Source: Rhyacichthys aspro (Eukaryota > Chordata > Actinopteri > Gobiiformes > Rhyacichthyidae). From it: a DNA stretch of 64,000 nucleotides. Below, in pieces: positions 25,001 to 40,000 of this stretch. Every line of letters begins with the position of its first letter. Within the stretch, counting starts at the first letter, position 1. The DNA is taken from contig CM072158.1 of NCBI GenBank assembly GCA_036850595.1, positions 13,097,422-13,161,421 of the forward strand. Direction: 5' to 3'. Below the pieces are notes generated by a model. The model was given only the letters and a program-made list of their open reading frames with translations. It made no database searches and had not been told where the DNA came from. The position numbers and the translations under genes are program-made.

Positions 25001-28000
25001 TCAGCACTATTGTGTGATCAATTGTTTTAGTATAACGTTACTATTATACATCATATGGGGCAAGAGCAAAGGCAACTAAAGCAGAACAAAAGCACACATG
25101 TGTTTTGGAGCTGAATCAATCCCTTGGCACTTGTCTCTGGAATTTAGTCTTTCCCAAAAATTTGGCCCCCATGCTTTTGGATTTGTGTGCCAATTATCTG
25201 CCTCTAATCACCCCCTGCAGGATTGTAAAGGAGATGTGGGGGGTGATGGGGAGGGGGCACTGTAGTGTTGTCCTTTATGTTTTGTACCATCACACTGCTC
25301 TTGTATGCAAGTAACAAATTTGTAGGCTAAAAAAAAAAAAACGTCATGTAGAAAAGCGGTTTGGTTTTGTCACAAATCTACGCAAATGTGAGATTAATTT
25401 TGGTTGTTCTGGTCTTTAAAAGGTGCAGTCACAGCTTTGTGTTGCTCTGCTGATACGGATTGTAGCGTGGCCTTAAGAAGCAGCACCAGAGATGACTACA
25501 GCTGGTTGTAACAGCGATTTACAGTGTGTTGGCCTCGCTGTGGGAGATAAGGCCGGGTAATGGCATGGTGTGACAGGGAGATAATGCTCTGTAATGGCTG
25601 AGTTTGGGCGGACATCTGCGCCTTGTAAAAGTCCAGACACATTAAATGTTTTTTTTCCTGACATGCTGCCCTGCAATGTGTTTCCTACTCTTAGCCAAAT
25701 AGCACTTCTCAATCTGGTATCTTTGCCTCTATCCTAAAAATTCCTAGTACACGATTTTTATTTGTTTTAGACTCTAAGTATAAGCATTTTAAAACTGACT
25801 CTGTCTGACCTCCGCATGTGTTTTTCTTCCTTGGTTTCTGAATCTATATTTACTTGGTGCAACTCCACATACTGTTCATAATGCTCATAGACACCTGTGA
25901 CACGGGCTCAAAGCTTGGGTCTCTGATGCTCATGAGTCAACACAGAAATTTCTCTCGCATAAATTGTGAGCTGTGGAACGTGACAAGCGTACCCCAGTCA
26001 TTCATCAAGTTTTATCAGTGCCTAGCTGTGATATTTTTGTGTCAGTGGGTTTAAAACTTGAAATCAGTAGCTATCCATCCAAATAAAGAAGTCTACATCT
26101 GTTCCTTCCCTGGTTTCTTGTTCACAGAGGGAAAGAATAAAAAAAAAGCAGTCAAATAGTTTCCCCTTTGCTCTGACCAGCGCTGGGGACCCCGAGGAGT
26201 GACTGAGCGTTGTACCCACATGACTCATGCCTCACATGCTGCTGACATGGGCTGATGAGGCTTTGGGGAAGGAAGTGCAGAGCAGTGAAAGTGGGGGAAT
26301 AACTTAACGGCAGAAGCTGCTGTACAGGAGCTCGTAACACGCATCTATCCTGCAGCTGTTCCCATGTCCCTCTGTCAGAGATGATGTCTGTCTGTGACTT
26401 TTGGGATGGCTGCTGTTGATCTGTTAACAATATGCTTATGGATAGCAACATGATTATATATCCTTAATGCATTACCACATAGAATACTGAAAGTCTTACT
26501 TTGGTGGAGGTATTCTAACACCTAACAGGAACAATAGCACAAACAACTACTTATTCCAGCAATTAAACTTCTTTCTTCTAAACTTCTTTGGGCTGTTATA
26601 TAGAGGGTTGAGTTGCAGTGTGTGGAGAAAGTTCTTTATCTGCAGTTACATTCATCAGTGTCGGTGAAGCAGAAAAGGAGAACTTAACATTTTCGTAAAT
26701 TAACATTTAATGGTTGTCATTATGAGATCATTATAAGATTTCGTCACCATTAAAAAAAAAGTTTTATGCAAGCCATATTAACATTATTCATATTGATATC
26801 TGTGCATCCATAATGTCCTCCTTATTCTTGTGATGATCTAACAGGGTATTTTAGTATAAAATGGTCACAAAAGAAAGAAAAGAAGAAATGACAGTTAAGA
26901 TTTTCTCTGACTAATAATGCTGTCCTTTCTCTGGGATCATTTGATACAATCCTTATTAATATTTCAGAAGAGTGACTTTTTGGAAATGTGATGCTCCGGC
27001 ACTATCGCCTATGGTGTGTTGTGCAGTGACTGCCACACTCCTAGTCCTCCTGTGGATGTGGCAGGCTTTTCTCTAAGCTCTAGTTTCACTGACAAACATA
27101 AGCAGCCAGCTGTTGTGATTTGGCACCACACACTGCTGTTTGGGGTTTATCTCCCAAGGCTCGGTTCACTTACTGGAATAAAGTACAAAATATATCACTC
27201 TGAGTCTTCATCTGTGTGTGTGATATTATGGCTGGATAGTTGTCCATATGGACCGTGTGTGCCTTTGCAAACCCTTGAATGGTCTGTTTGAATAATTTTC
27301 AGGCTATTACATAACGTAATAAAACATTACAATCACCAAAAGGTAAACATCCAGAAAACACAGTGGAGAATGTGCAGGCTTGGCATCGGAGGCAGTCATG
27401 AGGTTTGAGGCCTGATGGCTTTAAGAGATGTGTGGAGTGAGACAGGCACAAGGAGATTTTCCAGAGAGCTGCTAAATCACTTTAGAAAGAAACACAAGGG
27501 AAAACAAAGCAGGAGGAAATGCACCTGCCAGATAAAGACAGGAGCTCCAGCGGTTATGTCACAGTAATGCAGATCGCGCATATGCAGGTGCAACATGCAT
27601 GCCAGATACTGACTTACAAATCTATCACCCTCTGTAGATGTCCGCATGGATTTAGTTTCTTGTTGCTTGCTCTGCTTAGTTTTTTTTTTTTTTTGGTTGA
27701 TCCATGTTACACTCCATGTGGAACAAAATGAAAAGGAGCTTTCAAAACAGTATTATCACATCAAAAACAGTCTTTGCATTTGTAAAAAAAAAAAAAAAAA
27801 TTTAAAGCATAGAACCCAGTGGAAGAAGCCATTTTAGCCATTGCTTCCTGATCCTGGATCAGGAAAAGCAAACTCACTTTTTGAGAACACATTCTTACAA
27901 GCCTTAGGGGATTTATTAACTACATTGATTTTTGTTTTGAATTTTCCACTATTTCCTTGTTTCTAGAAAACAGCATGTCCCTGCAGGCACCTTACCCAAA

Positions 28001-31000
28001 AAGGAGCTGCACCAGATGTCAACAAAAAAAAAGGCCAAAATTATCCACCTTACTGGATACTGTAGTACGTTATTCTATTTAGACAGTAATTAAAATCCTG
28101 TTGTAGTAGTTCCATGTTAACGATACAACCCAAAGAATCAGCAGCAGGTCTGTGCTTCAGTCAGCTCAGTATGTAATATTTGCACCCTCTCATCTCATTT
28201 GTTTAGATCAAAAACACAATTACTGAGGAGTAAGTATAAATAAAAGTCCCCCAGTGACTAAAGCTCATCCCATCTCTGTCCTGTGTAGCACATGCGCTGC
28301 TGCTGCACATGGACAGTGATGCCAACCAATTAATGATGACATCAACAGGAAGCGTGAGAAAGAAAAAGAGAGGCAGAAAAGGTTGGTGAGCGAGGGAAAA
28401 CACTGCCTATTTGTTTTGCACGTGCATATTTGTATGTGGGAATGAACCCCATAGTATTTCCCACAATCGCCTTTTGTGTCTAGCAATGGAGAACGAGGTC
28501 AGGCTCAGAACTGTACCATCAATGATTTGATTCCAAAGGAGAAATCCCTGACACAGCAAAAACCTGGAGAGTACAGCTCTGTTAATTGTTTTATATATCA
28601 TTATCCACAGTATGATTGTGTCAATTTAAATAGTGTGTATAAATCCACTGCTCCTCAGGCTCAGGCCTGTCATTGCCAGGGCAACACATGGTACAAGTAA
28701 AGCTGGGTTTGTTTGTGTTGTGGGTAACTATTCCTGGATGTGTGTGTTTGTAGACTGATTCAGAGGTGCCAGGGCCATGTGAAGGGCACAGGCCACTCTC
28801 TGGTCTCCACTGTGTGGCTTTACGCAGAACACATGTATGTGTTTGTTTATGTAGCACTAAGTTTCTGAAGACATTTGTTTGTGGTTTTCCTTCATCAGTG
28901 TTTAGATAGAGGTTTGTAATATTTTAAGAAGGTAACAACCATAGCTTGAACTTCACTGTTAAGATCCCATAGCCTTTACCTGCATTAGTCCTCTAATCTT
29001 CCTGCACTATCTTCTAAAAATGAATCCAAATTGTTCATAGTCTATAAAATTTAAGTATAGAAACATATAGGCTATGACAAAAAGCTTGTATGTTTCCCAT
29101 AATTAATTCAATTGGATTAATTCAATATAGTAAGTCATATATATATAAATAATAATATTTATATATTTAACAACACAATATTGTGCAGCCCTGATTGTTA
29201 GACACAAGCTTATCAAATCAAATGATGTTTGTATTTCGAATAAGCAAAAGTCAACCTTCTTGTTTGCTGTTCCCCTTGATCCCACCTAGTGTAAATAAAA
29301 ACACCTAAAAACTAATGGTTGACTCACAATTGCTAACTCCATTTTATAGCATTTCTACATTTGTGTATATCACTGTGCTACACTGCTACAGTGGTGGATT
29401 TATTAGAATCATAAAAAAGTTTTCATTTACTCCTAAATGTTTCCTTCATAGTTTTTTTGACTCTTTGGGCCTATAGTGGTGCTGTATCAGCTTGTGCACT
29501 GTATCAGTGCTAAATCCAGTTTAATCTCTGTCTCGGTTATTTCCATTCTCTAAAGCTCATGGATACAGTATTGAAACCTTGGAGATCGCTCTCACTCTGC
29601 CTTTTCCTCTGACACACACTTGCTGAGCTGAGCTGAGCTGCTATCGTCATCTCTCCAGCCCTCACACTGCTCGCCAAGAGCAACAGACAAAAAATAGACG
29701 GCCACTAAATATCCAAGTTACCCGCAGAAGTCTGGTCTTTGTTGCCTGCCAACTTTTTCTTCTCAAATCACTTTACATGAGACTCAAATGACTCCAAATG
29801 TTGAAATATTTATTCATAACGAAACTACAGGGTAACTCTCAACTGGGGTAAGATGCCCAAATTCCTGACAAAAAAGTGCATTCACTTATAACCCTGAATC
29901 TGAAAGTTAAATTAAACTCTTCAAATATGGTAGTGAATTGACAGTGCACTGTGTGACCTCAACACTGATTGAACCCAGCGTGTATGTTTGACACTGCTCT
30001 CCTATATTTAGAGTGATACCAACACTCACAGGGTGAGACTTCCTTGGATCACATCAGCTCTACAGCGTGCCATCGCTGCTTCTTTATTTTAGATTCCACC
30101 GAAGACCTAGTTTGAAGCCAACTGACTGATTGGCCTAGACAGCCGGACGACAACACTTTTGAGGGGGCAAACATAAGTCAGCAGTTCTAAGTGGGCTTAA
30201 ATGCTGCCCACCAGCTGTGGCAAGTTCCTTTTTCTGTATCACCCCCACATTCCATTGGGTTCTCACCAAATATTCTTGGACCAGATAATGGGTCGCAATT
30301 ATTTTTTCAGCTGGTGGTTTTAAAAAAGTCCAGATGAGATCAATGTACTGTACTGCACATGGGTATAATACATTATGACTGTACATGTAACTAGGTTGCA
30401 TCTAGTAAACATCTGGTGCTAGATGTGAAGCTTTTTGTTGCGTCTAAGAATGAATAGAATAGTATCACATTTGTATTTCGCTTTAAAGTATAACTATTTC
30501 CAAACATTTTGTTGTTTTAGTGGTGATGAGGCCTGATATGGCATGTGTGGTTGGAAATGTGTGGATGGTGCAGTAAACGTTGAGGGATTAGTCGAAGCTG
30601 AAAGGTCACAGCAGTAATCCCATTATGGCAGGAGAAGGGATGTGACCACTGCTGTACGACTTAGCACACAGGCTGGCGCTGGGGGAATCCCTGTTTTACC
30701 TACACTCATAGCACCACACACACATGTAGACGTGCACTAGAGCACACACAGCTTCTTAAGCAAGTATTACTACACTACTGAGAAAAGATCTTTCCTTCAA
30801 CCCGCACAATAAATCTCATACTCTTTCGTATAAATTTTGTTCACTGCATTCATTTAGGCTGTTTTTGATCAGATTAAAAGAAATTTATCCACTTAAATTA
30901 TTTCCAGATTAGGACCCTTAGTACCAATGGGAAATTACCCTGTTGGTTATTTAGCTTGTCGCGCTCTGTTTACGTTGGAGCTGAAAGGTCCAGTTTAGTT

Positions 31001-34000
31001 GCCACTAGGTGATCACAGGTCAAGGCAAAATTAATGTTGCTTAGTTCCACAGTATATTTTTCAACTGTAAACATTTCATCATCAAAATATGAAAAAATGA
31101 CTCTGTGAACATCTGCCTGTTTCTAGATATTTGTTGGTGGTAGGACTGATGATGAGTGGTCAGTGAGAAAGTTCAGTAAAATTTTCAGCAAATATTTTCT
31201 AAAAGTCCTTGAAACGCTTCATAAAACTGAGGACACAATTTGCCCCCGTTGTATTGTTTATGTCTTTACAGCTAACAATACTGAATTGCTCATTGTTACA
31301 TACCAGAAAGAATCTCTTGAACAAAATGAATAAAGGTCAAGTATTGGTCTTATCACTGCTGCTGACATGCCTCTGACACTCAGCAGACATTTCTGTAAAG
31401 GTTAGTTTGACAAGCCCATGTCCATGAGTCTGAATTTAGGCGGTGAGTGTTCCCTGCATCAAGTGGCCATTTGATTTCCAGGGAGACCTACACAAGCCAA
31501 CCACTTTTGGCAGGTCAAGGCTTCAGAAAACTAGAGCGGTAGAGAATTAAACTTAAAATAAATAACAATACTCTGCCCTACTGTCATAATAACAATGCAT
31601 GTGAATGACTGTTTTATGTTTCCTCTCAGTTCTGATGAATGGAATGATTATATTATGTGACAGATGTACATTACGATGTTGAGCTCACAGAGGGCCGCGC
31701 AGATGGAGCAAGCATGGCCTATGTGTGAGCGGGGAATAGTAATCATTTTAACCCTGGTCTGAGGTTGGCTTTGTGCTTTTCTCTAAGCCTTATGCTGCAG
31801 GACTAGAAAACTGTGCAATGGACATCTCAGGTATGGCTCACATCAGGGGGTGTGCTGTCCTGTGTTGCCCTCACCACCTTTACTAGATCCACCCCCTTAT
31901 GGGCTGAAGGATTTGTCTTTAACGTGCAAACAAGGGATTTGTGCAAGCAGGTTATCAAACCCCCTGCTGATACACAGTCAGATGTACAACTGTTCATATG
32001 CACAAATACGGACGCTCAACTGAACAGACATTAACTCGAATGCAGAGCACTCAGGGAGATTGCTACAATTATTATTATACCTTGCAAAAAATTCACTGAT
32101 TTCACAATATACAGTATAGGCGCTAGAAGTAGATCATAAGGGACTGTAGCTTTTTAGTCACAAATCTTCAGCAAAACCAGTCTGTTTACTTTCTGTTTTT
32201 TCTGGTAATTCTATATAACATTTGGATGAACCTGAAAAGAATACAAATCAATCAAAAAGAACCAGAAATAACAGATCAAGTATAAGTTTATTTTAATCAT
32301 TGAATACTGCAGGTGTAGTGTGCATGTACTTAGAGGAATTGCAGGGTGTTTTCTGGCTAACAATAGCTCTTTTCTCTGTATTCAGGGAGTTTATCTGAAA
32401 TGTGGTCTCATATTGCATGCTATTAATATAACAAGTCAAACTAACACTAAAACAAATTCATGTTGGTTCTTTTAGTTAGACACCTATTGCACAGCAATAT
32501 TATGTAATATATGAGTTCAGTCTGGACCATATACAGCTCACATGAGTACAATAAACAACAACAACTCATATTATAGACACATATTATTCATGTCTTTGTG
32601 TTCATGCATAGGAATAATAGGGCTCATATCATGAGCAGTCGCATCTTATGAGACCTTTCCGTGTCGTGACCTGAATACCTCACTGTTGAAGCCTGGCCAG
32701 CCACTCATTAACATTCCTATACAGCTCTAATCACCACAGCAAAGTGTGTGTGTGTGTACATGTGTGTGTGTCATAGAAACAACCACTGCACGTGTAGAGC
32801 TTTGAGGACACTGAGTATGTGATGAAGTGCCTGCCTCAGGTGACTCTGCTGTGCGAGTGTGTTCCCCTCAAACTGCATTATATGCACAGCTAAAATTCAG
32901 TTTGGTTTCAGCTGCAATAACCACAGAAAAAATATAAAAATTATAAATGTGCAGTGACAGTGTTAGGAAGGAACTTGTAATACAGGTCAATTCGTTTTAT
33001 TTATTTGAAAGAAAAAAATAGAATTTTAAAAATACAATGCAATTTGCTCTAAATGTAATGTAATGTTAATGTAATTAACTGATCATCATAGAAACTTTCC
33101 TTCTAATGCCATGTCTTTTGTCTCTGCAGAAAAGCTGTATAACTCCAATGGCCGTGATTTGAGAAGGGCTCTGTTTTCCCTGAAGCAGATTTTTCAGGTA
33201 ACATTGAAAGTGTTGTCCTACAACAACTGTCATTGTGCTGTCTGTCAGATAGTTGTGGCCACTGTGTGCTTCCATGATGACAGGAATGTCCATCAACGTG
33301 GCATTCTGTTGTTGTGACCTCTTCTGTCCCTGTGTGGGTGTTAGCAGTTGTTTTTGTGTGTGAATCTTTATTTGTGGCTGTAGCTCATGAAAATACGAGG
33401 GACCGTCTTGGAGCACGCATGAAGGAAAATAAAAACACATCACTGAGCACACGAGAAATGTCAACGTGTCAATTCATACCAGGGTTCAGACGTTGCAATG
33501 CCTTATGAAAAATAAATATGCCCTTATACAAGATAAGATACAGCGTCTACATAAAATCAAAACTTTAGTATTGTAACTGTGATTTTAAGCCTGCACATTA
33601 CTGCCTCCACCTGGTTGTCAAAAATAGTGCATCATTATGTTTAAAATGCATACCTTTTTACATAAACTGTAAAATAGATTGTATGTGTTTATCTTTAGGA
33701 TGACAAGGACCTGGTGCATGAGTTTGTGATGGCTGAAGGTCTGACGTGTTTAATTAAAGTGGGAGCAGAAGCTGACCAGAACTACCAGAACTATATATTA
33801 AGAGGTACGTCACTTAATTACTCTCACTTTCACTTTACCCTTATGTTTTTCCACATAAACATTGACAGATTCATTAAGAATAGAAAAACAAAGCAGCTAC
33901 ACATATGCTCATGAGTAAATAGAGCTGATGGTTTTACTAAGCAATACTTATTCTTAAGAAGAATATTGAACACACTCACTCACAACTAACTCATCAAAAT

Positions 34001-37000
34001 CTGCTTTTCTTTCTTTGAAACTTTGCCTTTTGTTTACTGTTTTTAGCAGAAAGAAAAACCACAGTCCCAGAGGACTTTCCCTGTTATTTATAGTTGTAGA
34101 CACATCCACAGTTGCTGCACAGTTGTCATTTAGTGCACTGGTTTTGTGTGTTTAGTCATCTTTCTAAATTAGCTCTCTGTCTTCCCCTCTATTCTCAGCT
34201 CTGGGACAGATCATGCTGTATGTGGACGGGATGAATGGTGTCATTGGTCACACTGAGACAATCCAGTGGCTCTACACACTTGTTGGCTCCAAGGTATAGC
34301 TTTGTATGCATACAAACCTCCAACAAACCACACACAGGTTATTTTAAGTCACTCTGTACATGTGTGTATTTCTCCTTTAGTTCCGTTTAGTGGTGAAAAC
34401 AGCTCTGAAGCTTTTGCTGGTGTTTGTGGAGTACTCAGAGTCCAACGCCCCTTTGCTCATACAGGCTATAACCTCTGTGGACACCAAGAGAGGTACAAAA
34501 ACAGGAGGAATGTGGTGGCAAATAGTGAAATGATACCATGTTATCTATTAGTAATTATCTATAAGTAGAAACCAAATGTTTTAACAACTAAGGGAAATAA
34601 ATGTTTTCTAGGTTGTAAGCCATGGTCCAATGCTATGGAAATTTTGCATGAAAAAGATGGTGTGGATACAGAGCTACTGGTGTACGCCATGAGCCTCATC
34701 AACAAGGTATTTTTTAACATTATATAAAAGTAAAACAATACATGTATAAGGCACATGCAGATTATTCATCTATCATTCATCATAATATGTTTAATAAGAA
34801 AACAATTGTATATGCAATGTAAATTGTATTGTACAATGTACTTTGCTTTCTTTCAAGACACTTGCAGCACTACCAGACCAGGATTCTTTCTATGATATGG
34901 TTGATAGTTTGGAGGAACAGGGAATGGAGACAGTGTCCCAGAGGCACCTCGGCCGTAAAGGCACCGATCTGGACCTAGTGGAGCAGCTCAACATCTATGA
35001 GGTTTAAAATGGGTTTTATATTTCAGTTTGTGTGTGTTGCTATTCCAATCTTTTATTCATTTTTTGGTCTTTTCTTAGTTGACGCTGCGCCACGAAGATG
35101 GTGATGATGACGGCCAACCTCCACCAATGGGACGTCGGGACAGACGCCGACCCAGTCTTGAAGGAGGAGACAAGAAGCCTGGCTTACAGAGGAGGAAGAG
35201 CCGCAGAGCATCTCTGGGACGATCCGGTCATGCTTCACCCTGCAGTCCTGCTTCTCCGCAGAGAGCAGGACTGCCGCCCCTCAGTGGACACAAAGCAGAG
35301 GACATGAGCGAGAGGTGAGACAAGTAGATATTCTGCTCTTTGAGTTAGTAAGTAAAAAACAGAGGTTGTAAAATTCTGAATGCTCAGGGGTTCTGACTGT
35401 CTTGTACTTGAACTTTCTGCACCAGAGCACTGTCAGGTTGTCTGCCGTCAATGTAAGTTGAAATGTCACCTAAAAAAGGTCCTGCTGTGACCTTTGTGCA
35501 CTTCTGCCTATCAGTTACAACCACTGCCCTCCACCTCTGTGCCATAACAGCTACTACTGCGTCTCACGGGACATTAAGCTCTAATTATGGGTTTTCCTCT
35601 GAACTCAAAATATAGTGCAGAGCTATTTGTGTGCTAAACTAAAAACATTTACTAGGATCTTATACTAGCAAGCACACTATTAAAACAACACAGGCTTATT
35701 TCATTTGGTTCTACACATGGGGCACAAATGCTTACTGACTGACTTAACTTTTACATCTTTTTATCCACTTTTTACCAAATAAAAAACAAAAATAAATACA
35801 TCATCCCATATATCATGAAACAATACACATTATCTTACTTTAGGTTTTAGCTGCAATATTAACGGCTACAACTATGTGGCAATATGAAATATCTTAATGT
35901 TTTCAGCTGTTATAAAAATTGTTCAGCTGCAGATCAGACCCATTTGTCTCCCACAGCATTTCTTTCTTCATCAGTGTTTTATTTTTATAGGACACATAAA
36001 GTGGATGTTTGCATGAGAATGAATACTACCATTTATCTCACTTTGTTAGACCTTCTTTTTTCCCTCCATTTTTCATCCTACCTCTTTTCTTCTCACAATT
36101 ACATTTTCTATTTTGCATGTTTTCTTATGATATCATCTTTCCTTCAAGCCACTTTTCTATGTTCCATCCTCCCCTCTCCCCCCTCGCTCCTGTGCATCTG
36201 CAGAGAGGAGGAATGTGAGGATGGGGAGGAGGAGGAAGAGGACACTCCGGTCACTGAGTCAGACTCAGATGAGCAGGGAGGGGCTCAAACAATGTCTAGT
36301 GAGACCACAGCCAGGTATAGGGAGTGAACATCCAAACTACTTATAACTGCTTTGTATTAGCTAGAGCAATTAGTTGAGTCAGCTTAACTAACTCTTATTT
36401 ACATTTGGTGTCATATGATATCATACAGATTTTAATATCTAACATTACATTAACAACTAGTGATGATTAAACTATATATACAATACACATAAGGTAAAAA
36501 ACAAACAAACATGTCCACAACCATACTTGAATAGCTGTTTTAAAGTGAAAATGTTTTTTTATATTTTTGTGGTCTATAGTGAAATTGATCTGTTTCTCCT
36601 CTTGCTGCATTGCTCCTCTCCTAGCCCGGCTAGACGTATTCCATCTATAGTCCATCAAACAACCGTTCAGTCCATCACCATCACTTCCAGAACTGTTAAA
36701 GAGGAAGAGCAAAGGAGCCTAACTGAACCACAACCATCACCAACTGCGCCTTCTTTATCTCCGCCCTGCTCTTCATCTGTTAGCCCTTCCTCTCTGAGCC
36801 CACCGGCCCAACCCTCGTTGCTGGCCTCACTGTTGGCCAGGAAGAGGTCTACAGTGACTGTTCCAGCCTCCAAAGAGGTCAGCCCTCCGCAGAGAGGCAC
36901 CAATCGCCCCTCCCCTGACCGTCTTCTGTACACACCCCACTCACCGTTCCATCTCTTCTCCTATGACCTTGATGAGGAGCCATCACTTGTCAAACCCTCA

Positions 37001-40000
37001 GAGGAGTCACCCAAAACCACTGTTCCCAGGTTAGATGGAGTCCACCAGCTTCTTCTCTCATGAGGACTTCCATGGATTACTTCTTTTTCACATCACACTT
37101 TTCTTTTAAAATTCACTATCTCACTTTTATTCTTGCACCAGCTTGGATTTCTTTCCACCACTTTATTAAGTTATCACCCTTTTCACTGAATTTCTTCACT
37201 AAGTGACTTCACTCCCTCTGGTGATGACTTTTTCTACACTCTTTTTCTACTTCTTTTCTTTGAAAAGACTTTTCTTCCCTTCCATAATCACTTGCTTTAC
37301 ACATTATGGTTGTTATGTTCCAGCTTTTCCTCCCTGCCATTGCTTTTCCATCTGGGCCTTAAGATCTATATTGTACTTTTACACTTCTACCATGTTCTCC
37401 TTGCCTCATTTTTCTCTTAATTTTCAGTAATAGCACTTTTTTATCTATGTTCTAATATTGGCTAGAATGCAAAAAGGACACAGATTATCCCATTATTATT
37501 TTTGTTGATATTTGTAGAATAAAAAATAACTTAATAAAAGTCCATTAGTATCTTTAAGGTATGCATGAGCACATTTTTTATGTTGCTTATATGGTTTAAT
37601 AAAGTGGACCCTTTGCACTAAAAAAGTAGCAAAGCTTCTAACTCCATAGTCTTCAGGTGATACCTTACGTGATGTTTTTCCTTGTTAGCGCATGGTCATT
37701 CTCTGTAAAAGTTCACATTGCATGGTAACCGAGGAGGAACACCATGTCAGGAATTTTCCAGAAACTTTAGGGAATAAACACCCAAGTTGTTGCTAATTAG
37801 GGTCACTCTCATGTTGCACCAACAGCATTCCTGTTATGTAACAAGGTGTCTCGTTCGTTTACGCCACCAAGTTAACTCTGACCACCAAGTCAATATGGTT
37901 TCTTTTAGCACTAAGTCTGGAGAGGTCACTCACTGTCATCTACGTATTTTCTCATCTTTTCTCTTTTTCAGAAATGGAGGTCTCATGTCCTACTCCCCTG
38001 TGAGCACCCCACCTACACCCACAAGGTCAGGCAAAGCACCCAAGCCACTGAATTTAATTCAGTGTAATGTTTTGGATAAATGCTTTTATATGCCTTGTGG
38101 TAATGCAAATATAGTCCCCCATTCAAACTTAAACATGGGACAGTTACCGATTAATTACAGAACAAGTTTGTTTTTCTCACTGATATGAGCTGTAATCACT
38201 TTTGTCTTTTGTAAAGGCCTGCTTTGGGAGGCTTGTTGTCATCATCGTACCGACAGCACCAGGAGTCTCTAGCGGCTGAGAGAGAGCGGCGCCGTGTGGA
38301 GAGAGAGGAGCGCCTGCAGAGGATTGAGCGAGAAGAGAGGAACAAGCACAGGTGCCTCAGACTTGTATAAATAACTCTATACAGTAATAAATTATACAAA
38401 GGCCAACACATGCTCTTTGTGAGATGCTAGTAATGTATGTGCGCCCTAATTGCTTACATACAAGAACTGCAAATGGGACACACTGGCAGGCCTTCAAAAC
38501 CATACTTTATTTATTTTAATTGAGGACTTGATTATTATTTTTAGAACCTCTCTGTTTTCATGTTCCTCACAGCCGCGACTATGTGGATAAAATGGAAGAG
38601 GCCCGACTTGCACGAGAAGAGAGGTAAGTGTGTGAACTAAATCAAAACAACACATGCACTCAGTGCCGTGATACCCAGGGGGAATACATTTCACTCTGAG
38701 GTTTAGGAACCACTGTAATAGGCTAATTGTTTTCAGGTTAAAAAGGTTTCCTTTGCTGCCAAAAGCTGAGATACTGAACCCATTTTATTTGCTCTTTGTT
38801 TAACTACTCTGTGCCAAGGAGCTGCCTAAGCCTTGTTAGTGTTCAGATTCGAAATAAGACTCCAAGTTTGGTCAAGCTTTTTACAATGAATTGATATGCA
38901 AATGCACAGATTAGACTCAAACACTACAGATCACACACCATCCTCATCAGAAAAATACTCATTTCTCTGTTGTTAGGAACCAATGGAAGCAGAAAATGCA
39001 TCCAGATTACATTAGGTTACAATCCAATAATATTAATTAATATATGCTAGTGTGTAGGTAATAAAAGTATTTTGATTGGGCTGATGAAGTAGAGTTTATA
39101 TTGAAGACCCCACATTTATATCACAAGACTTACACAGGAAATATAATTAAAACAGAACAATGCCAAACATAGTATCGAGTGTCCAAAGCCTTCTGAAGTG
39201 GCATGATGCTAATGAACACTAAACAGAAGCACCACACATTTATGGCTGGATGAGAAAGAGGAGGGGTTTAAAAAAATAGAGCCAGGGGGTCGACTCAGTG
39301 CTCACAATCCTGGCTAGGTTCACTGTAGGCAGTTGAATGCTTTTGGTTGAGGGAAACAACAGCAAAGAGAAGACAGAGGAGAATGGAAGAGAAAGAAACA
39401 AGGAGAGGTGACGACGACACATCCTAAACAGGTTTTGTTTCATTCACTTTTGATCAGCTAACTTTATCTTTCAAAGTTCCTCTTTTACTTCGCTTTGTCT
39501 ATCTCATCTGGCTTTGAGAAATAAAAAGTCAGTCATTTAGTCGTTTTTACAAGCGACTAAAACTAATAAATGTGCTTTCTTAAGGGTGAGCTAGATTTGT
39601 TGGAACATACCAGTATGAAGAGATGCACCACTGCAAGACTGAACTTTCACTGTTTCTATGTTTGTCTCAGGTATAAGAACGTGGAGCGTCTGGCAGCTGA
39701 GGAGTATGAAAAGGAGCGCATTAGGCCATCCAAAACTCGTCCCAGCCTTGACCAGGCCTTTGAACCTTCAGAGGCCTGGCCATCATCATCACGCAGCAGC
39801 ACCCCATCCTCGTTCACCTCCCAAGAGGACGCGGATGGTGACATTGAGGCAGAGACACCCGCCCCCTACACACCCACTGAGACTGGTAGGAGTCACACAA
39901 TACACACAATACAGCGCGCACACACTCCCAATACTTGCGAGAGTTAGCGCTAAGCATTTTTTTATGAAAACTGACTGTAGTTTGTACACTGGAACAACAC

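Noticed and set aside
29100..29190. AT-rich stretch ending ATTGTGCAGCCCTG, reminiscent of common fish transposon ends
   Set aside because: Only one end-like sequence is seen, with no inverted partner or target duplication.
33480..33540. CAGGGTTC-like sequence in fhod3 intron 4 resembling the transposon end at 3722
   Set aside because: Similarity ends after eight bases, and no opposite end or target duplication is present.
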